Of a stretch of DNA of 15,311 bases, positions 1-7,185 are shown one piece after another. A program made the translations under genes and the position numbers. The notes below the pieces were generated by a model that was not told where the DNA came from, made no database searches, and worked only from the letters and a program-made list of their open reading frames with translations. Position 1 is the stretch's first letter. Each line of letters begins with the position of its first letter. This DNA is from an uncultured Gemella sp. (GTDB taxonomy: Bacteria > Bacillota > Bacilli > Staphylococcales > Gemellaceae). Location: positions 1 to 15,311 of the forward strand of contig CAMYEU010000018.1 in NCBI GenBank assembly GCA_947254465.1. Reading direction: 5' to 3'.

Positions 1-21
1 GGAGATGTGTATAAGAGACAG
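1..21. other. Nextera (Tn5) adapter remnant, not genomic
   Basis: Bases 3-21 are the 19-bp Tn5 mosaic end AGATGTGTATAAGAGACAG. The two preceding G bases match the end of the Nextera Read 2 adapter arm (...CTCGG). The metQ-like reading frame begins directly at base 22, so the join is an adapter/insert boundary and should be trimmed. Confidence 0.97.
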
Positions 22-136
22 TAACAAAGACGATGCTAAAGTTCAAGCAGTTAAAAAAGCATTAGCAAGTGAAAAAGTTAAAGATTATATTAACAAAGAA
101 CTTAAACCAAAAGGACACGCTACTCCAGCGTTCTAA
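22..136 (+). CDS. metQ: MetQ/NlpA-type methionine ABC transporter lipoprotein, C-terminal fragment (5' end missing)
   Basis: An open frame enters from the contig edge (first full codon at 23) and ends with TAA at 134-136, giving 37 residues that begin NKDDAKVQAVKKALASEKVK and end in PKGHATPAF. This is the usual end of the NlpA/MetQ substrate-binding lipoprotein family: a helix of the 'VKKLxxALxSxKVKxYI' type followed by a short PAF terminus. MetQ captures D/L-methionine outside the membrane for the MetNI importer. The signal peptide, lipobox and ligand pocket lie outside the window. A rho-independent terminator follows at once, so this is the last gene of its transcript. A diverged copy of the same tail sits after hsdR. 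Family assignment rests on the tail only, so a related NlpA-family paralog is possible. Confidence 0.7.
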
Positions 137-144
137 TATAAATT

Positions 145-182
145 AAAATACTTGGTAACAATTGTTTACCAAGTATTTTTTT
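145..182 (+). terminator. Rho-independent terminator of the metQ-like gene
   Basis: An inverted repeat with arms at about 145-158 and 166-179, based on AATACTTGGTAA pairing with TTACCAAGTATT around a 7-base loop, runs into a T7 tract. It starts 9 bases after the metQ-like stop codon. Confidence 0.9.
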
Positions 183-342
183 ATCTCAATTATTATTCCT
201 GATTTCTCTTAAATAATATAACTATTAGTATTACAACGCATACATAGCAATTATTCTTTTCTTTCGGAGACCCCACCTCCTCTACCAACTTAAGTTATTA
301 ATAAAGCAATCCTCCAACTTATAATGATCAACCGAAGGGTAA

Positions 343-371
343 TGGAAAGATTTACAATAATATGATATAAT
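343..371 (+). promoter_or_regulatory. Predicted promoter of the XRE-hsdMSR operon
   Basis: A perfect -10 TATAAT at 366-371 is preceded by TGA, making an extended -10 (TGNTATAAT). A weak -35 TGGAAA (4 of 6 matches) lies at 343-348 with a 17-base spacer. The predicted start falls near 378, leaving a short leader before the regulator gene. The rest of 187-411 holds no gene I can support; 261-290 is a GC-richer patch in otherwise AT-rich DNA. Confidence 0.6.
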
Positions 372-411
372 AACGCTATACTAATGAGTAAAAAATGAGA
401 AGGAGATACAA

Positions 412-639
412 ATGAATTTTCCTGAAGAAATAAAAAAAATTAGACAACGTTCATTCCTCACACAGCAGGACTTTGCAAAGAAAATCGGTGTAGCATTTTC
501 CTCTGTGAACCGTTGGGAAACTGGACGCGCCAAACCAAACTTAAAAGCGATGAAAAATATTAATACATTTTGCTTAAATAATAATATTCCTTATGAAACT
601 ATTGAGGAAGCTTGGCTTAATTACAAAATAGAGAAATAA
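412..639 (+). CDS. Small XRE/Cro-type helix-turn-helix regulator heading the type I RM operon
   Basis: The 75-residue protein is essentially one HTH_3 (Cro/C1) domain. 'IKKIRQRSFLTQQDFAKKIGVAFSSVNRWETGR', about residues 7-39, has the helix-turn-helix with the typical Q-x-x-F-A-K-x-x-G and S-V-N-R-W-E recognition helix. There is no second domain, signal or membrane segment. A GAAGGAG ribosome binding site (399-405) supports the ATG at 412. It ends 15 bases before hsdM and has no terminator between, so it is cotranscribed. Small XRE proteins in this position are common ahead of Firmicute hsdM genes and may time or limit expression of the methylase and nuclease, like the C proteins of type II systems. 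That role is inference; DNA binding is well supported. Confidence 0.88.
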   Translation: MNFPEEIKKIRQRSFLTQQDFAKKIGVAFSSVNRWETGRAKPNLKAMKNINTFCLNNNIPYETIEEAWLNYKIEK

Positions 640-654
640 AGGAGCAATATTTCC

Positions 655-2394
655 ATGACAGATAAAGAATTGAAAGATTTAAAAGACACCCTATGGCACT
701 CTGCTGATGTTCTTCGTGCAAGTGCACATTTAGCTGCAAATAAATATGGTCAACCTATTCTTGGGCTAATCTTCCTTAGATATGCAGATATTTTATATAA
801 ACAACACAAAGAAGATATTAAAGATGAATACAATCGTTTAAAAGGTGGACGTATGGAAAAATCCATGAAAGAAATTTCTATCGAGAAGTGTGGATTCTAT
901 CTACCTGAATGTGCTTATTACGACTTCATCAATGATGCACCTGACGATGCAAACAAAGCTATTCTTGTAAAGAAAGCTATGGAAGCCATTGAGGATGAAA
1001 ATCCTAAAATGAATGGTGTTCTTCCAAAAGAAGTATACGCACAACTTGTCCCAAATGAAGAACCTGAACTTCTTTCTAATATTGTACGTATTTTTAAAGA
1101 TATTCCTGAAAATAGCACCATTGATATTTTCGGTGAAATTTATGAATATTTCTTAGGTAACTTTGCACTTGCAGAAGGTAAGGATGGAGGTACATTCTAC
1201 ACGCCTGCAACTGTTGTAAGGTATATGGTAGAAGTATTAAATCCTCAACCAGGCGAAAAAAAATTCTTAGATCCAGCATGTGGATCTGGAGGGATGTTTG
1301 TCCAGGCTGCAAGATACATGCATAATCACAATGCCAGCGAAAGTGAACAGATGAAGTTCCGTTGCTATGGTGTTGAAAAGGAACCTGATACAGTAAAACT
1401 AGCAAAAATGAATCTTCTTCTTAATAATATTCGTGGTGAGATTACACAAGCTAACTCATTCTATTCTGATCCATACAATGCATTTGGACAATTTGACTAC
1501 GTAATGGCAAATCCACCGTTTAATGTTGACGAGGTTGTGGTTGAGAAAGTTTCTGACGATGCACGTTTCTATACATACGGAGTCCCAAGAAATAAGAGTA
1601 AATCGACAAAGAAAAAATCTGATAAGAAAGAAACCGTACCAAACGCTAACTACTTGTGGATTGGTTACTTTGCCGCTGCATTAAATGAGCATGGTAAAGC
1701 AGCACTTGTTATGGCTAATTCTGCTTCAGATGCTTCAGGTTCAGAATATGAAATTAGAAAGAAAATGATTGAAGAAGGTATTATCTCACAGATGGTGACT
1801 CTTCCTTCTAATATGTTTTCATCAGTTACACTTCCAGCAACCCTTTGGTTCTTTGATAAGCAAAAACCAAATACTGAGAAGAAAAATGAAATCTTATTTA
1901 TTGATGCTAGAAATATATTTACTCAGATTGACCGTGCTCATAGAAAATTCTCTGAGGAGCAAATTAAAAATCTTGGTGTCATAACAAAATTATATCACGG
2001 CGATACAGAAGCATTTAATGATTTAATTAATGAATATAAAACAGAGCTTGCAAACGCCTCAGAATCTTCTGATAACAAAGAAATTCTAACTAAAGATTAT
2101 TGGCAAACTCAGATTGACTGGTTAACAGAAAGATTCCCAGATGGCGTATATACCGATGTTATTGGTCTTTGCAAGGCAGCGCCACTGGATGGCGAAGACG
2201 GAATTATTGATCAAGACTATTCCCTTAATGCAGGACGTTATGTAGGCGTGGTTATAGAAGATGATGGCTTAACACAGGAAGAGTTTAAAGAAGAGATGCT
2301 TTCCCTTAATTCTGAATTTACTTCTTTGAGTGCTGAGGCAAGAGATCTTGAAGAACTCATCGCAAATAATCTGAAAGAATTGTTGGGTGAGTGA
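655..2394 (+). CDS. hsdM: Type I restriction-modification DNA methyltransferase subunit M
   Basis: The 579-residue protein is the modification subunit, which transfers a methyl group from S-adenosylmethionine to N6 of adenine in the site chosen by HsdS (M2S complex). Residues about 8-150 form the helical HsdM_N domain. The N6-methylase core follows with GGTFYTP (178-184), SAM-binding motif I DPACGSGG (206-213) and catalytic motif IV NPPFN (286-290). The C-terminal part, from about 480, is the helical region that contacts HsdS. Length fits the family, roughly 500-600 residues, and all catalytic motifs are intact. An AAAGGAG site starts within the preceding stop region and serves ATG 655. The stop TGA (2392-2394) lies just before or overlaps the hsdS start, so the two genes are probably translationally coupled. 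An A8 run (1256-1263) lies inside the gene. Confidence 0.97.
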   Translation: MTDKELKDLKDTLWHSADVLRASAHLAANKYGQPILGLIFLRYADILYKQHKEDIKDEYNRLKGGRMEKSMKEISIEKCGFYLPECAYYDFINDAPDDANKAILVKKAMEAIEDENPKMNGVLPKEVYAQLVPNEEPELLSNIVRIFKDIPENSTIDIFGEIYEYFLGNFALAEGKDGGTFYTPATVVRYMVEVLNPQPGEKKFLDPACGSGGMFVQAARYMHNHNASESEQMKFRCYGVEKEPDTVKLAKMNLLLNNIRGEITQANSFYSDPYNAFGQFDYVMANPPFNVDEVVVEKVSDDARFYTYGVPRNKSKSTKKKSDKKETVPNANYLWIGYFAAALNEHGKAALVMANSASDASGSEYEIRKKMIEEGIISQMVTLPSNMFSSVTLPATLWFFDKQKPNTEKKNEILFIDARNIFTQIDRAHRKFSEEQIKNLGVITKLYHGDTEAFNDLINEYKTELANASESSDNKEILTKDYWQTQIDWLTERFPDGVYTDVIGLCKAAPLDGEDGIIDQDYSLNAGRYVGVVIEDDGLTQEEFKEEMLSLNSEFTSLSAEARDLEELIANNLKELLGE

Positions 2395-2395
2395 T

Positions 2396-3580
2396 ATGGA
2401 GTATGTTAAATTTAGCAAATTTATTATTTCAACACAGTATGGATATACAGCGGAAGAAACGTCATTGGTGGAAGGAGATGCAAAATACCTAAGAATTACA
2501 GATATTGTTCCATATTTTGTAAATAAGAAACAAGTTCCGTTTTGTAAAATTGATGATAATAAGAAAAAAAAATATTTAATAAGTGAAAATGATTTGTTAA
2601 TAGCGAGAACTGGAGCTACAACAGGATATAATCTTGTTGTTGATGAGTCTTATAAAAACTTTGTTTTTGCGTCATATTTGATTAGGTTTAATTATAATAA
2701 AAATGAATTATACCCATTGTATTTAAAATATGTTTTAAAGAGTCAACAATGGTACGGTTTTGTAAATAATTTTATAAGCGGTTCAGCTCAACCTGGAATG
2801 AATGCAAAGGTATTTGGAAAATTTCAAATTCCATTTTTTAATTATGATATTCAAAAGAGAATATCTAATATACTAAGTACTTATGATAAGCTTATTGACA
2901 ACAACAATAAGCGAATTAAATTGTTAGAGCAAATGGCAGAGAATCTCTATAAGGAATGGTTTGTAAGATTTCGCTTTCCTGGATATGAGAATGTGGAATT
3001 AGAGGAACAAAAGCCTAGAGGTTGGCAAGTTGGCACTAAAGAGAAAATACACTTTATACCTACTATCTTCAAATATGATAAATTTAAAAATATCGGAAGT
3101 TTTGTAAGAGGAAAGAATATCACTGCAAAACAGATGATTGAAGGTGATATTCCTGTAATTTCGGCAGGGTTACAACCTTCTGGATACCATAATGAAGCTA
3201 ACATATATGGTATAAGCCTTACAATCAGTGCTTCTGGTGCTAATGCTGGATATCTTCAATATCATATGAATGATATTTGGGCTGCAGATTGTTCATGCTA
3301 TCAAGACGATACAAAAATTTGGTTTGTATATAATACTCTTAAATATTTACAACCAGTTATTAGTAACTTACAATGTGGGGCTGCTCAACCACATGTATAT
3401 CCTAAAAACATCAATAAACTCTTTGTTTTAGTACCTACAGAAGAATTGATTTATAAATATAATGATTTTGTTAAGACATATTATGAAGAAATCAAAATAC
3501 TTAATCAGCACAATCAAATACTTACAAAACAACGAGATTTACTTTTACCACGTTTAATGAGTGGAAAACTTGAAGTGTAA
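2396..3580 (+). CDS. hsdS: Type I restriction-modification specificity subunit S
   Basis: HsdS recognises the two halves of the target site and scaffolds HsdM and HsdR. The protein has the two-half layout. Target recognition domain 1 (about residues 1-150) ends in SGSAQPGMNAKVFGKFQIP. A central conserved helix follows (about 150-190) with 'LIDNNNKRIKLLEQMAENLY'. TRD2 (about 215-350) ends with the matching CGAAQPHVYPKNINKLFVL, and the second conserved helix ends RDLLLPRLMSGKLEV. The repeated G-x-AQP motif marks the pseudo-symmetric halves. I prefer ATG 2396, with GGTGA (2386-2390) as the ribosome site. A GTG at 2387, overlapping hsdM by 8 bases, would add three residues and has no clear ribosome site. 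The gene seems AT-richer than hsdM, as is common for exchanged specificity genes. An A9 tract at 2564-2572 lies in TRD1. The recognition sequence cannot be predicted from sight. Confidence 0.95.
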   Translation: MEYVKFSKFIISTQYGYTAEETSLVEGDAKYLRITDIVPYFVNKKQVPFCKIDDNKKKKYLISENDLLIARTGATTGYNLVVDESYKNFVFASYLIRFNYNKNELYPLYLKYVLKSQQWYGFVNNFISGSAQPGMNAKVFGKFQIPFFNYDIQKRISNILSTYDKLIDNNNKRIKLLEQMAENLYKEWFVRFRFPGYENVELEEQKPRGWQVGTKEKIHFIPTIFKYDKFKNIGSFVRGKNITAKQMIEGDIPVISAGLQPSGYHNEANIYGISLTISASGANAGYLQYHMNDIWAADCSCYQDDTKIWFVYNTLKYLQPVISNLQCGAAQPHVYPKNINKLFVLVPTEELIYKYNDFVKTYYEEIKILNQHNQILTKQRDLLLPRLMSGKLEV

Positions 3581-3592
3581 GGAGGTGTTCCT

Positions 3593-6500
3593 ATGCGGAA
3601 CTTTATATCTGAAGACAATATAGAACAGGCTATACTTGAAAAATTAAAAGCTGATCCCTTTAACTATGATATCCTCATTTGTAATGCTGACCCTAGCAAA
3701 CGTGACGATTTGAATGATGGTACAGGAAGGTCTTCTAAGAAAGAATGTATTCTTCCTGATATTATGCTACATTCTCTCATACGTATCAATCCTACTATCC
3801 CTGAAGACAAAATTAAGGAAATAGTAAAGACCTTGAGACAGAACTACACTGGTACGGATATTATTGATACCAACTATAAAATATACAAACAAATTCGAAA
3901 TAACATAAAAATTATAGTTCGAAGAAATGGAAAAGAAGACTTTGATTTTGTAAAACTCATTGACTTTGAGAATCCTGAAAACAACACTTTCACAGTTGTT
4001 TCTCAGATGTGGATTCAAGGAAAGGTCTATTATCGCAGACCGGATATTCTTATCTTTGTAAACGGGATGCCTCTTGTGTTTATAGAACTAAAGAATAGCA
4101 TTGTTAAGATTGAAGAAGCATATAACAAAAATTTAAAAGATTATATACGAGACATTCCAAATTTATTTGCATTCAATCAAATTTGTGTTCTATCAAACGG
4201 ACTAGAAACTAAACTAGGCGCATTCAATGCAACCTATGACTACTTTTTTGAATGGCTTAAAGTTGATAGTGAAAAAGAAATACTGGATCGAGAAGCTATT
4301 TACTCTTCAGAAACTATAAAAGATAGTTCTGTAAGATATTTTGTGGATGGTCTACTAAACAAAGATAGATTGATTGACTATCTAGAAAACTTTATTCTGT
4401 TTGAAAATCAGCGAATAAAAATTATTGCTAAAAACCATCAGTACTTAGGGGTAAATAATCTGATGAAATCAGTGGAAAACAGAAAAGAATTGAATGGTAA
4501 ACTAGGGGTATTCTGGCATACACAAGGCTCTGGTAAATCCTACTCTATGGTCATGTTTGCCCGTAAGGTTAAACGTAAGGTAGCCGGTAATTTTTCATTC
4601 CTTATTATCACAGACCGTGAAGATCTGGACACACAGATTCATAAGAACTTTATGCGTACAGAAGTTATCGGTTCTAAAGAAGAGTGTCAACCAAAGGACA
4701 GCAAGCAACTACGTGAATTTTTAACTACCAACAAATCATTTATCTTCACACTGATTCATAAGTTCAGATATGATACGACAAAAAAATATCCTGTACTTTC
4801 TAAACGTGATGATATTATTGTCCTTGTTGATGAGGCACATAGAACACAGTATAAAGATTTAGCTGAGAACATGAGAACTGCACTTCCTAATGCAAATTTT
4901 ATTGCATTTACAGGAACCCCCCTTCTTGGTACAAAGCGTCTTACTAATCAATGGTTTGGTGATTATGTATCAGAGTATAACTTTGCACAGTCTGTTGAAG
5001 ATGGTTCTACTGTTCCATTGTTCTATTCAAGAAGAGTTCCTGAGGTAGGTCTTGAAAATAATTTTCTTGATGATGACGTTGTGAAAATTATTGAAGAAGA
5101 AAACCTGAATGATGATGAAGCACGTCTATTGGAGAATGCGTCCTCTCGTATTTTAGAAGTTATCAAGCGTGAAGATAGGCTTGATAAGGTGGCACAGGAT
5201 ATTGCATATCACTTTCCAAGACGAGGATTTCTTGGAAAAGGAATAGTGGTATCAGTGGACAAATATACAGCTGTTAAAATGTATGACAAAGTTCAACATT
5301 ACTGGGCTATTGAAAAACAAAATATTATGAAACAGAGAAATAACGCCTCTACAAGAGAAGAGCGTGATCAGCTTACTCATATTCTTTCATATATGAATAA
5401 AGTGGAAATGGCTGTTATCATTTCCGAAGAGAACGATGAAGAAACTAAATTTACTAAGCAAGGATTGAAAATATCAGACCATCGTGAAAAAATGAAAAAA
5501 ATCACTCCAGACGGGAGAGATATTGAGGACAGATTCAAAGACCCTAATGATTCTCTACAACTAGTATTTGTGTGCGCAATGTGGTTAACAGGATTTGATG
5601 TGAAGAACCTTTCTACACTCTATCTTGATAAGCCGATGAAAGGTCATACATTAATGCAAGCTATAGCTCGTGCTAACAGAGTATATCCTGGTAAACCTGC
5701 AGGAATAATCGTTGATTATGTTAATGTCTTTAAATATATGAAGAAGGCATTAACGGAATATGCTACAGGTAATGACGGAACAGAGTTCCCAGCAAAAGAT
5801 ATTGATCAGCTAATTGGATATATTGATGGTACAATTTCTGAGGCAGATACTTTCCTGTTATCATTAGACATTGATCTAAATAAAATAATTGAAGATTCAA
5901 ATACTCTAGATAAGTTGGATGCTTTAAGAAGTGCTTATGATACTATTATTGCTAAAGATGACAATAAAGAAAAATTCAAGGTTATTCTTAATACGTTAAC
6001 AAATCTCTATGAAGCATCAAAACCTGAAATCTTCGAAAAAAACTGGAGTAATGATAAATTTGCACCACTTACATATTTGCACGGACTACTCTATCACATT
6101 ATCGATGATGAAAAAGTAGCTCGTGCCAGACAAAAAATGAATCAAATTTTAGATGGTAGTGTTACAGCAAATCAAAATTTCATTAATTATGTTCGAGAAG
6201 AATCTGCTCGTTTCACAATAAAAGGAACAAAGGCTATCGATCTATCCAAGGTAGACGTTGAACAGCTAAGAAAAGAAATAAAGACAGCTAAGTATAAGTC
6301 TATTCAAATTAATGACTTGAAAGAATACTTAGAACAAGCGTTAAAACAAATGATTAATAGAAACCGTACGAGAACAAAATTTTCTGAACGTTTCAAACGT
6401 ATTATTGATTCCTATAATGCTGGTGGAACTGAAAATGAAGATTATTATGAACAACTTGTAAAACTCCTTGAAGAACTTCGTAAAGAGGATAATCGTGCCA

Positions 6501-6829
6501 ATAAAGAAGGCCTTGCTGAAGCAGAACTAGAAATTTATGATTTACTAATCGCTGGTAAGAAGTTAACACAGGCTGATGAGCAAAAGGTAAAACTTTCTGC
6601 AAAAAATCTCTATAAGAAATTAAAAGATAATCGAGGAAGCCTTCTTGTAGTAGATTGGTACAAGGATGAGCAACCACGTGCAAGACTGAAGCATGAAGTA
6701 GAGCTATCTTTAAACGACGATTTACCTGAAAGCTATGATAAAGCTGCATTTGATTCCAAAGTATCCTTGCTCATGAATCACTTTGTTGATATGGCGGTAC
6801 AAGGATACGGCTGGATCGGTATCAGATAA
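3593..6829 (+). CDS. hsdR: Type I restriction endonuclease and translocase subunit R
   Basis: HsdR joins the M2S complex to move along DNA using ATP and cut unmethylated DNA away from the site. The 1078-residue protein starts with the HsdR_N nuclease domain: the PD-(D/E)xK signature is visible as RRPD (D151) and FIELK (E165, K167). The superfamily 2 helicase motor follows, with Walker A QGSGKS (311-316), DEAH (413-416), motif III FTGTPL (439-444) and motif VI 'LMQAIARANRVYPGK' near 690. The rest is the helical C-terminal region that binds the methylase. A near-perfect ribosome site, TAAGGAGGTG, overlaps the hsdS stop and sits just before ATG 3593. The stop TAA (6827-6829) is the first triplet of the recognised metQ repeat, so the last residues may come from the junction. 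No frameshift or missing motif was seen, so the enzyme looks functional. Confidence 0.97.
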   Translation: MRNFISEDNIEQAILEKLKADPFNYDILICNADPSKRDDLNDGTGRSSKKECILPDIMLHSLIRINPTIPEDKIKEIVKTLRQNYTGTDIIDTNYKIYKQIRNNIKIIVRRNGKEDFDFVKLIDFENPENNTFTVVSQMWIQGKVYYRRPDILIFVNGMPLVFIELKNSIVKIEEAYNKNLKDYIRDIPNLFAFNQICVLSNGLETKLGAFNATYDYFFEWLKVDSEKEILDREAIYSSETIKDSSVRYFVDGLLNKDRLIDYLENFILFENQRIKIIAKNHQYLGVNNLMKSVENRKELNGKLGVFWHTQGSGKSYSMVMFARKVKRKVAGNFSFLIITDREDLDTQIHKNFMRTEVIGSKEECQPKDSKQLREFLTTNKSFIFTLIHKFRYDTTKKYPVLSKRDDIIVLVDEAHRTQYKDLAENMRTALPNANFIAFTGTPLLGTKRLTNQWFGDYVSEYNFAQSVEDGSTVPLFYSRRVPEVGLENNFLDDDVVKIIEEENLNDDEARLLENASSRILEVIKREDRLDKVAQDIAYHFPRRGFLGKGIVVSVDKYTAVKMYDKVQHYWAIEKQNIMKQRNNASTREERDQLTHILSYMNKVEMAVIISEENDEETKFTKQGLKISDHREKMKKITPDGRDIEDRFKDPNDSLQLVFVCAMWLTGFDVKNLSTLYLDKPMKGHTLMQAIARANRVYPGKPAGIIVDYVNVFKYMKKALTEYATGNDGTEFPAKDIDQLIGYIDGTISEADTFLLSLDIDLNKIIEDSNTLDKLDALRSAYDTIIAKDDNKEKFKVILNTLTNLYEASKPEIFEKNWSNDKFAPLTYLHGLLYHIIDDEKVARARQKMNQILDGSVTANQNFINYVREESARFTIKGTKAIDLSKVDVEQLRKEIKTAKYKSIQINDLKEYLEQALKQMINRNRTRTKFSERFKRIIDSYNAGGTENEDYYEQLVKLLEELRKEDNRANKEGLAEAELEIYDLLIAGKKLTQADEQKVKLSAKNLYKKLKDNRGSLLVVDWYKDEQPRARLKHEVELSLNDDLPESYDKAAFDSKVSLLMNHFVDMAVQGYGWIGIR

Positions 6830-6941
6830 CAAAGACAATTCTAAAGTTCAAGCTGTTAAAAAAGAATTAGCTAGTGAAAAAGTTAAAGATTACATCAACA
6901 AAGAACTTAAACCAAAAGGACACACTACTCCAGCGTTCTAA
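6825..6941 (+). pseudogene. metQ: Headless metQ 3'-end fragment fused to the end of hsdR
   Basis: In a frame offset from hsdR, codons from GAT (6825) read DNKDNSKVQAVKKELASEKV and continue to PKGHTTPAF, with TAA at 6939-6941. This matches the MetQ tail at 23-136 except for four substitutions. There is no start codon, ribosome site, signal peptide or ligand domain upstream, only hsdR coding sequence, so it is a remnant and not a gene. It overlaps the last codons of hsdR. Its differences from the left copy show that it is not a fresh exact duplication. Confidence 0.88.
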
Positions 6942-6990
6942 CATAAATAAAAATACTTGGTAGACATTGTTTACCAAGTATTTTTTATCT
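6827..6990 (+). repeat. Right direct repeat flanking the restriction-modification cassette
   Basis: This is the partner of 22-186, in the same orientation and about 92% identical, covering the metQ tail and its terminator. Recognised similarity begins at the hsdR stop codon, where the left copy is cut off by adapter, so the true repeat could extend a few bases into hsdR. Recombination between the two copies would remove the XRE-hsdMSR block and leave one complete metQ 3' end. Confidence 0.93.
6950..6986 (+). terminator. Rho-independent terminator, metQ-derived, now ending the hsd operon
   Basis: AATACTTGGTA (6952-6962) pairs with TACCAAGTATT (6972-6982) and runs into T6. It is the repeat copy of the terminator at 145-182 and is the only one seen after hsdR, so it probably ends the hsd transcript. 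Confidence 0.88.
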
Positions 6991-7119
6991 TACTATACCT
7001 TTATAACTGACCCTAATCACTCAGGTTAACAGTGTTCTATTAATTATATTTTTATTGCCCTCAAATCCCTATAGACGTTCTCCTGAATGCGCAAAAAACA
7101 ATATTTAATAACGTACTAG

Positions 7120-7135
7120 TATCTATATATAGATA
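7120..7135. other. 16-bp perfect palindrome in the hsdR-PTS intergenic region
   Basis: TATCTATATATAGATA is its own reverse complement. It lies between the two converging terminators at 6950-6986 and 7138-7177. No gene is seen in 6991-7185. It could be a protein-binding site or chance in AT-rich DNA. Confidence 0.35.
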
Positions 7136-7137
7136 TT

Positions 7138-7177
7138 CATAAAAAAAGAAACTGACTTTACGTCAATTTCTTTTTTT
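7138..7177 (-). terminator. Terminator of the maltose operon, probably bidirectional
   Basis: A hairpin with GAAACTGAC (7148-7156) against GTCAATTTC (7162-7170), one mismatch and a 5-base loop, is flanked by A7 on the left and T9 on the right. Read on the - strand it follows the PTS gene stop by about 9 bases. The T9 would also let it stop + strand transcripts. Confidence 0.85.
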
Positions 7178-7185
7178 TTATATTC

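Larger units (their letters stand above)
22..186 (+). repeat. Left direct repeat flanking the restriction-modification cassette (metQ 3' end plus terminator)
   Basis: By hand alignment, 22-186 matches 6827-6990 with 13 substitutions and one single-base length difference in the T run, about 92% identity. Similarity stops after the shared ATCT following the terminator; sequence beyond (from 187 and from 6991) is unrelated. The left limit cannot be seen because the adapter cuts it. Eight differences fall in the coding part and change four residues (D/N, A/S, A/E, A/T). Confidence 0.93.

Noticed and set aside
1094..1405. 103-codon open frame on the - strand inside hsdM
   Set aside because: It lies wholly opposite a well-supported methylase gene, has no recognisable domain, and its composition follows the codon pattern of hsdM.
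2387..2395. GTG at 2387 as the hsdS start
   Set aside because: There is no clear ribosome site before it, whereas ATG 2396 has GGTGA at a suitable distance; GTG cannot be fully excluded.
6402..6749. 115-codon open frame on the - strand inside hsdR
   Set aside because: It is a shadow of the HsdR C-terminal helical region, with no ribosome site or family features.
412..6829. A novel multi-gene defence island with extra effectors
   Set aside because: All four genes are accounted for by a standard type I RM system plus an XRE regulator; no additional effector gene lies between them.
22..6990. Integrative element with integrase, or a transposon
   Set aside because: No integrase, transposase, terminal inverted repeats or short target-site duplication could be found; the only flanking repeat is the metQ 3' end.
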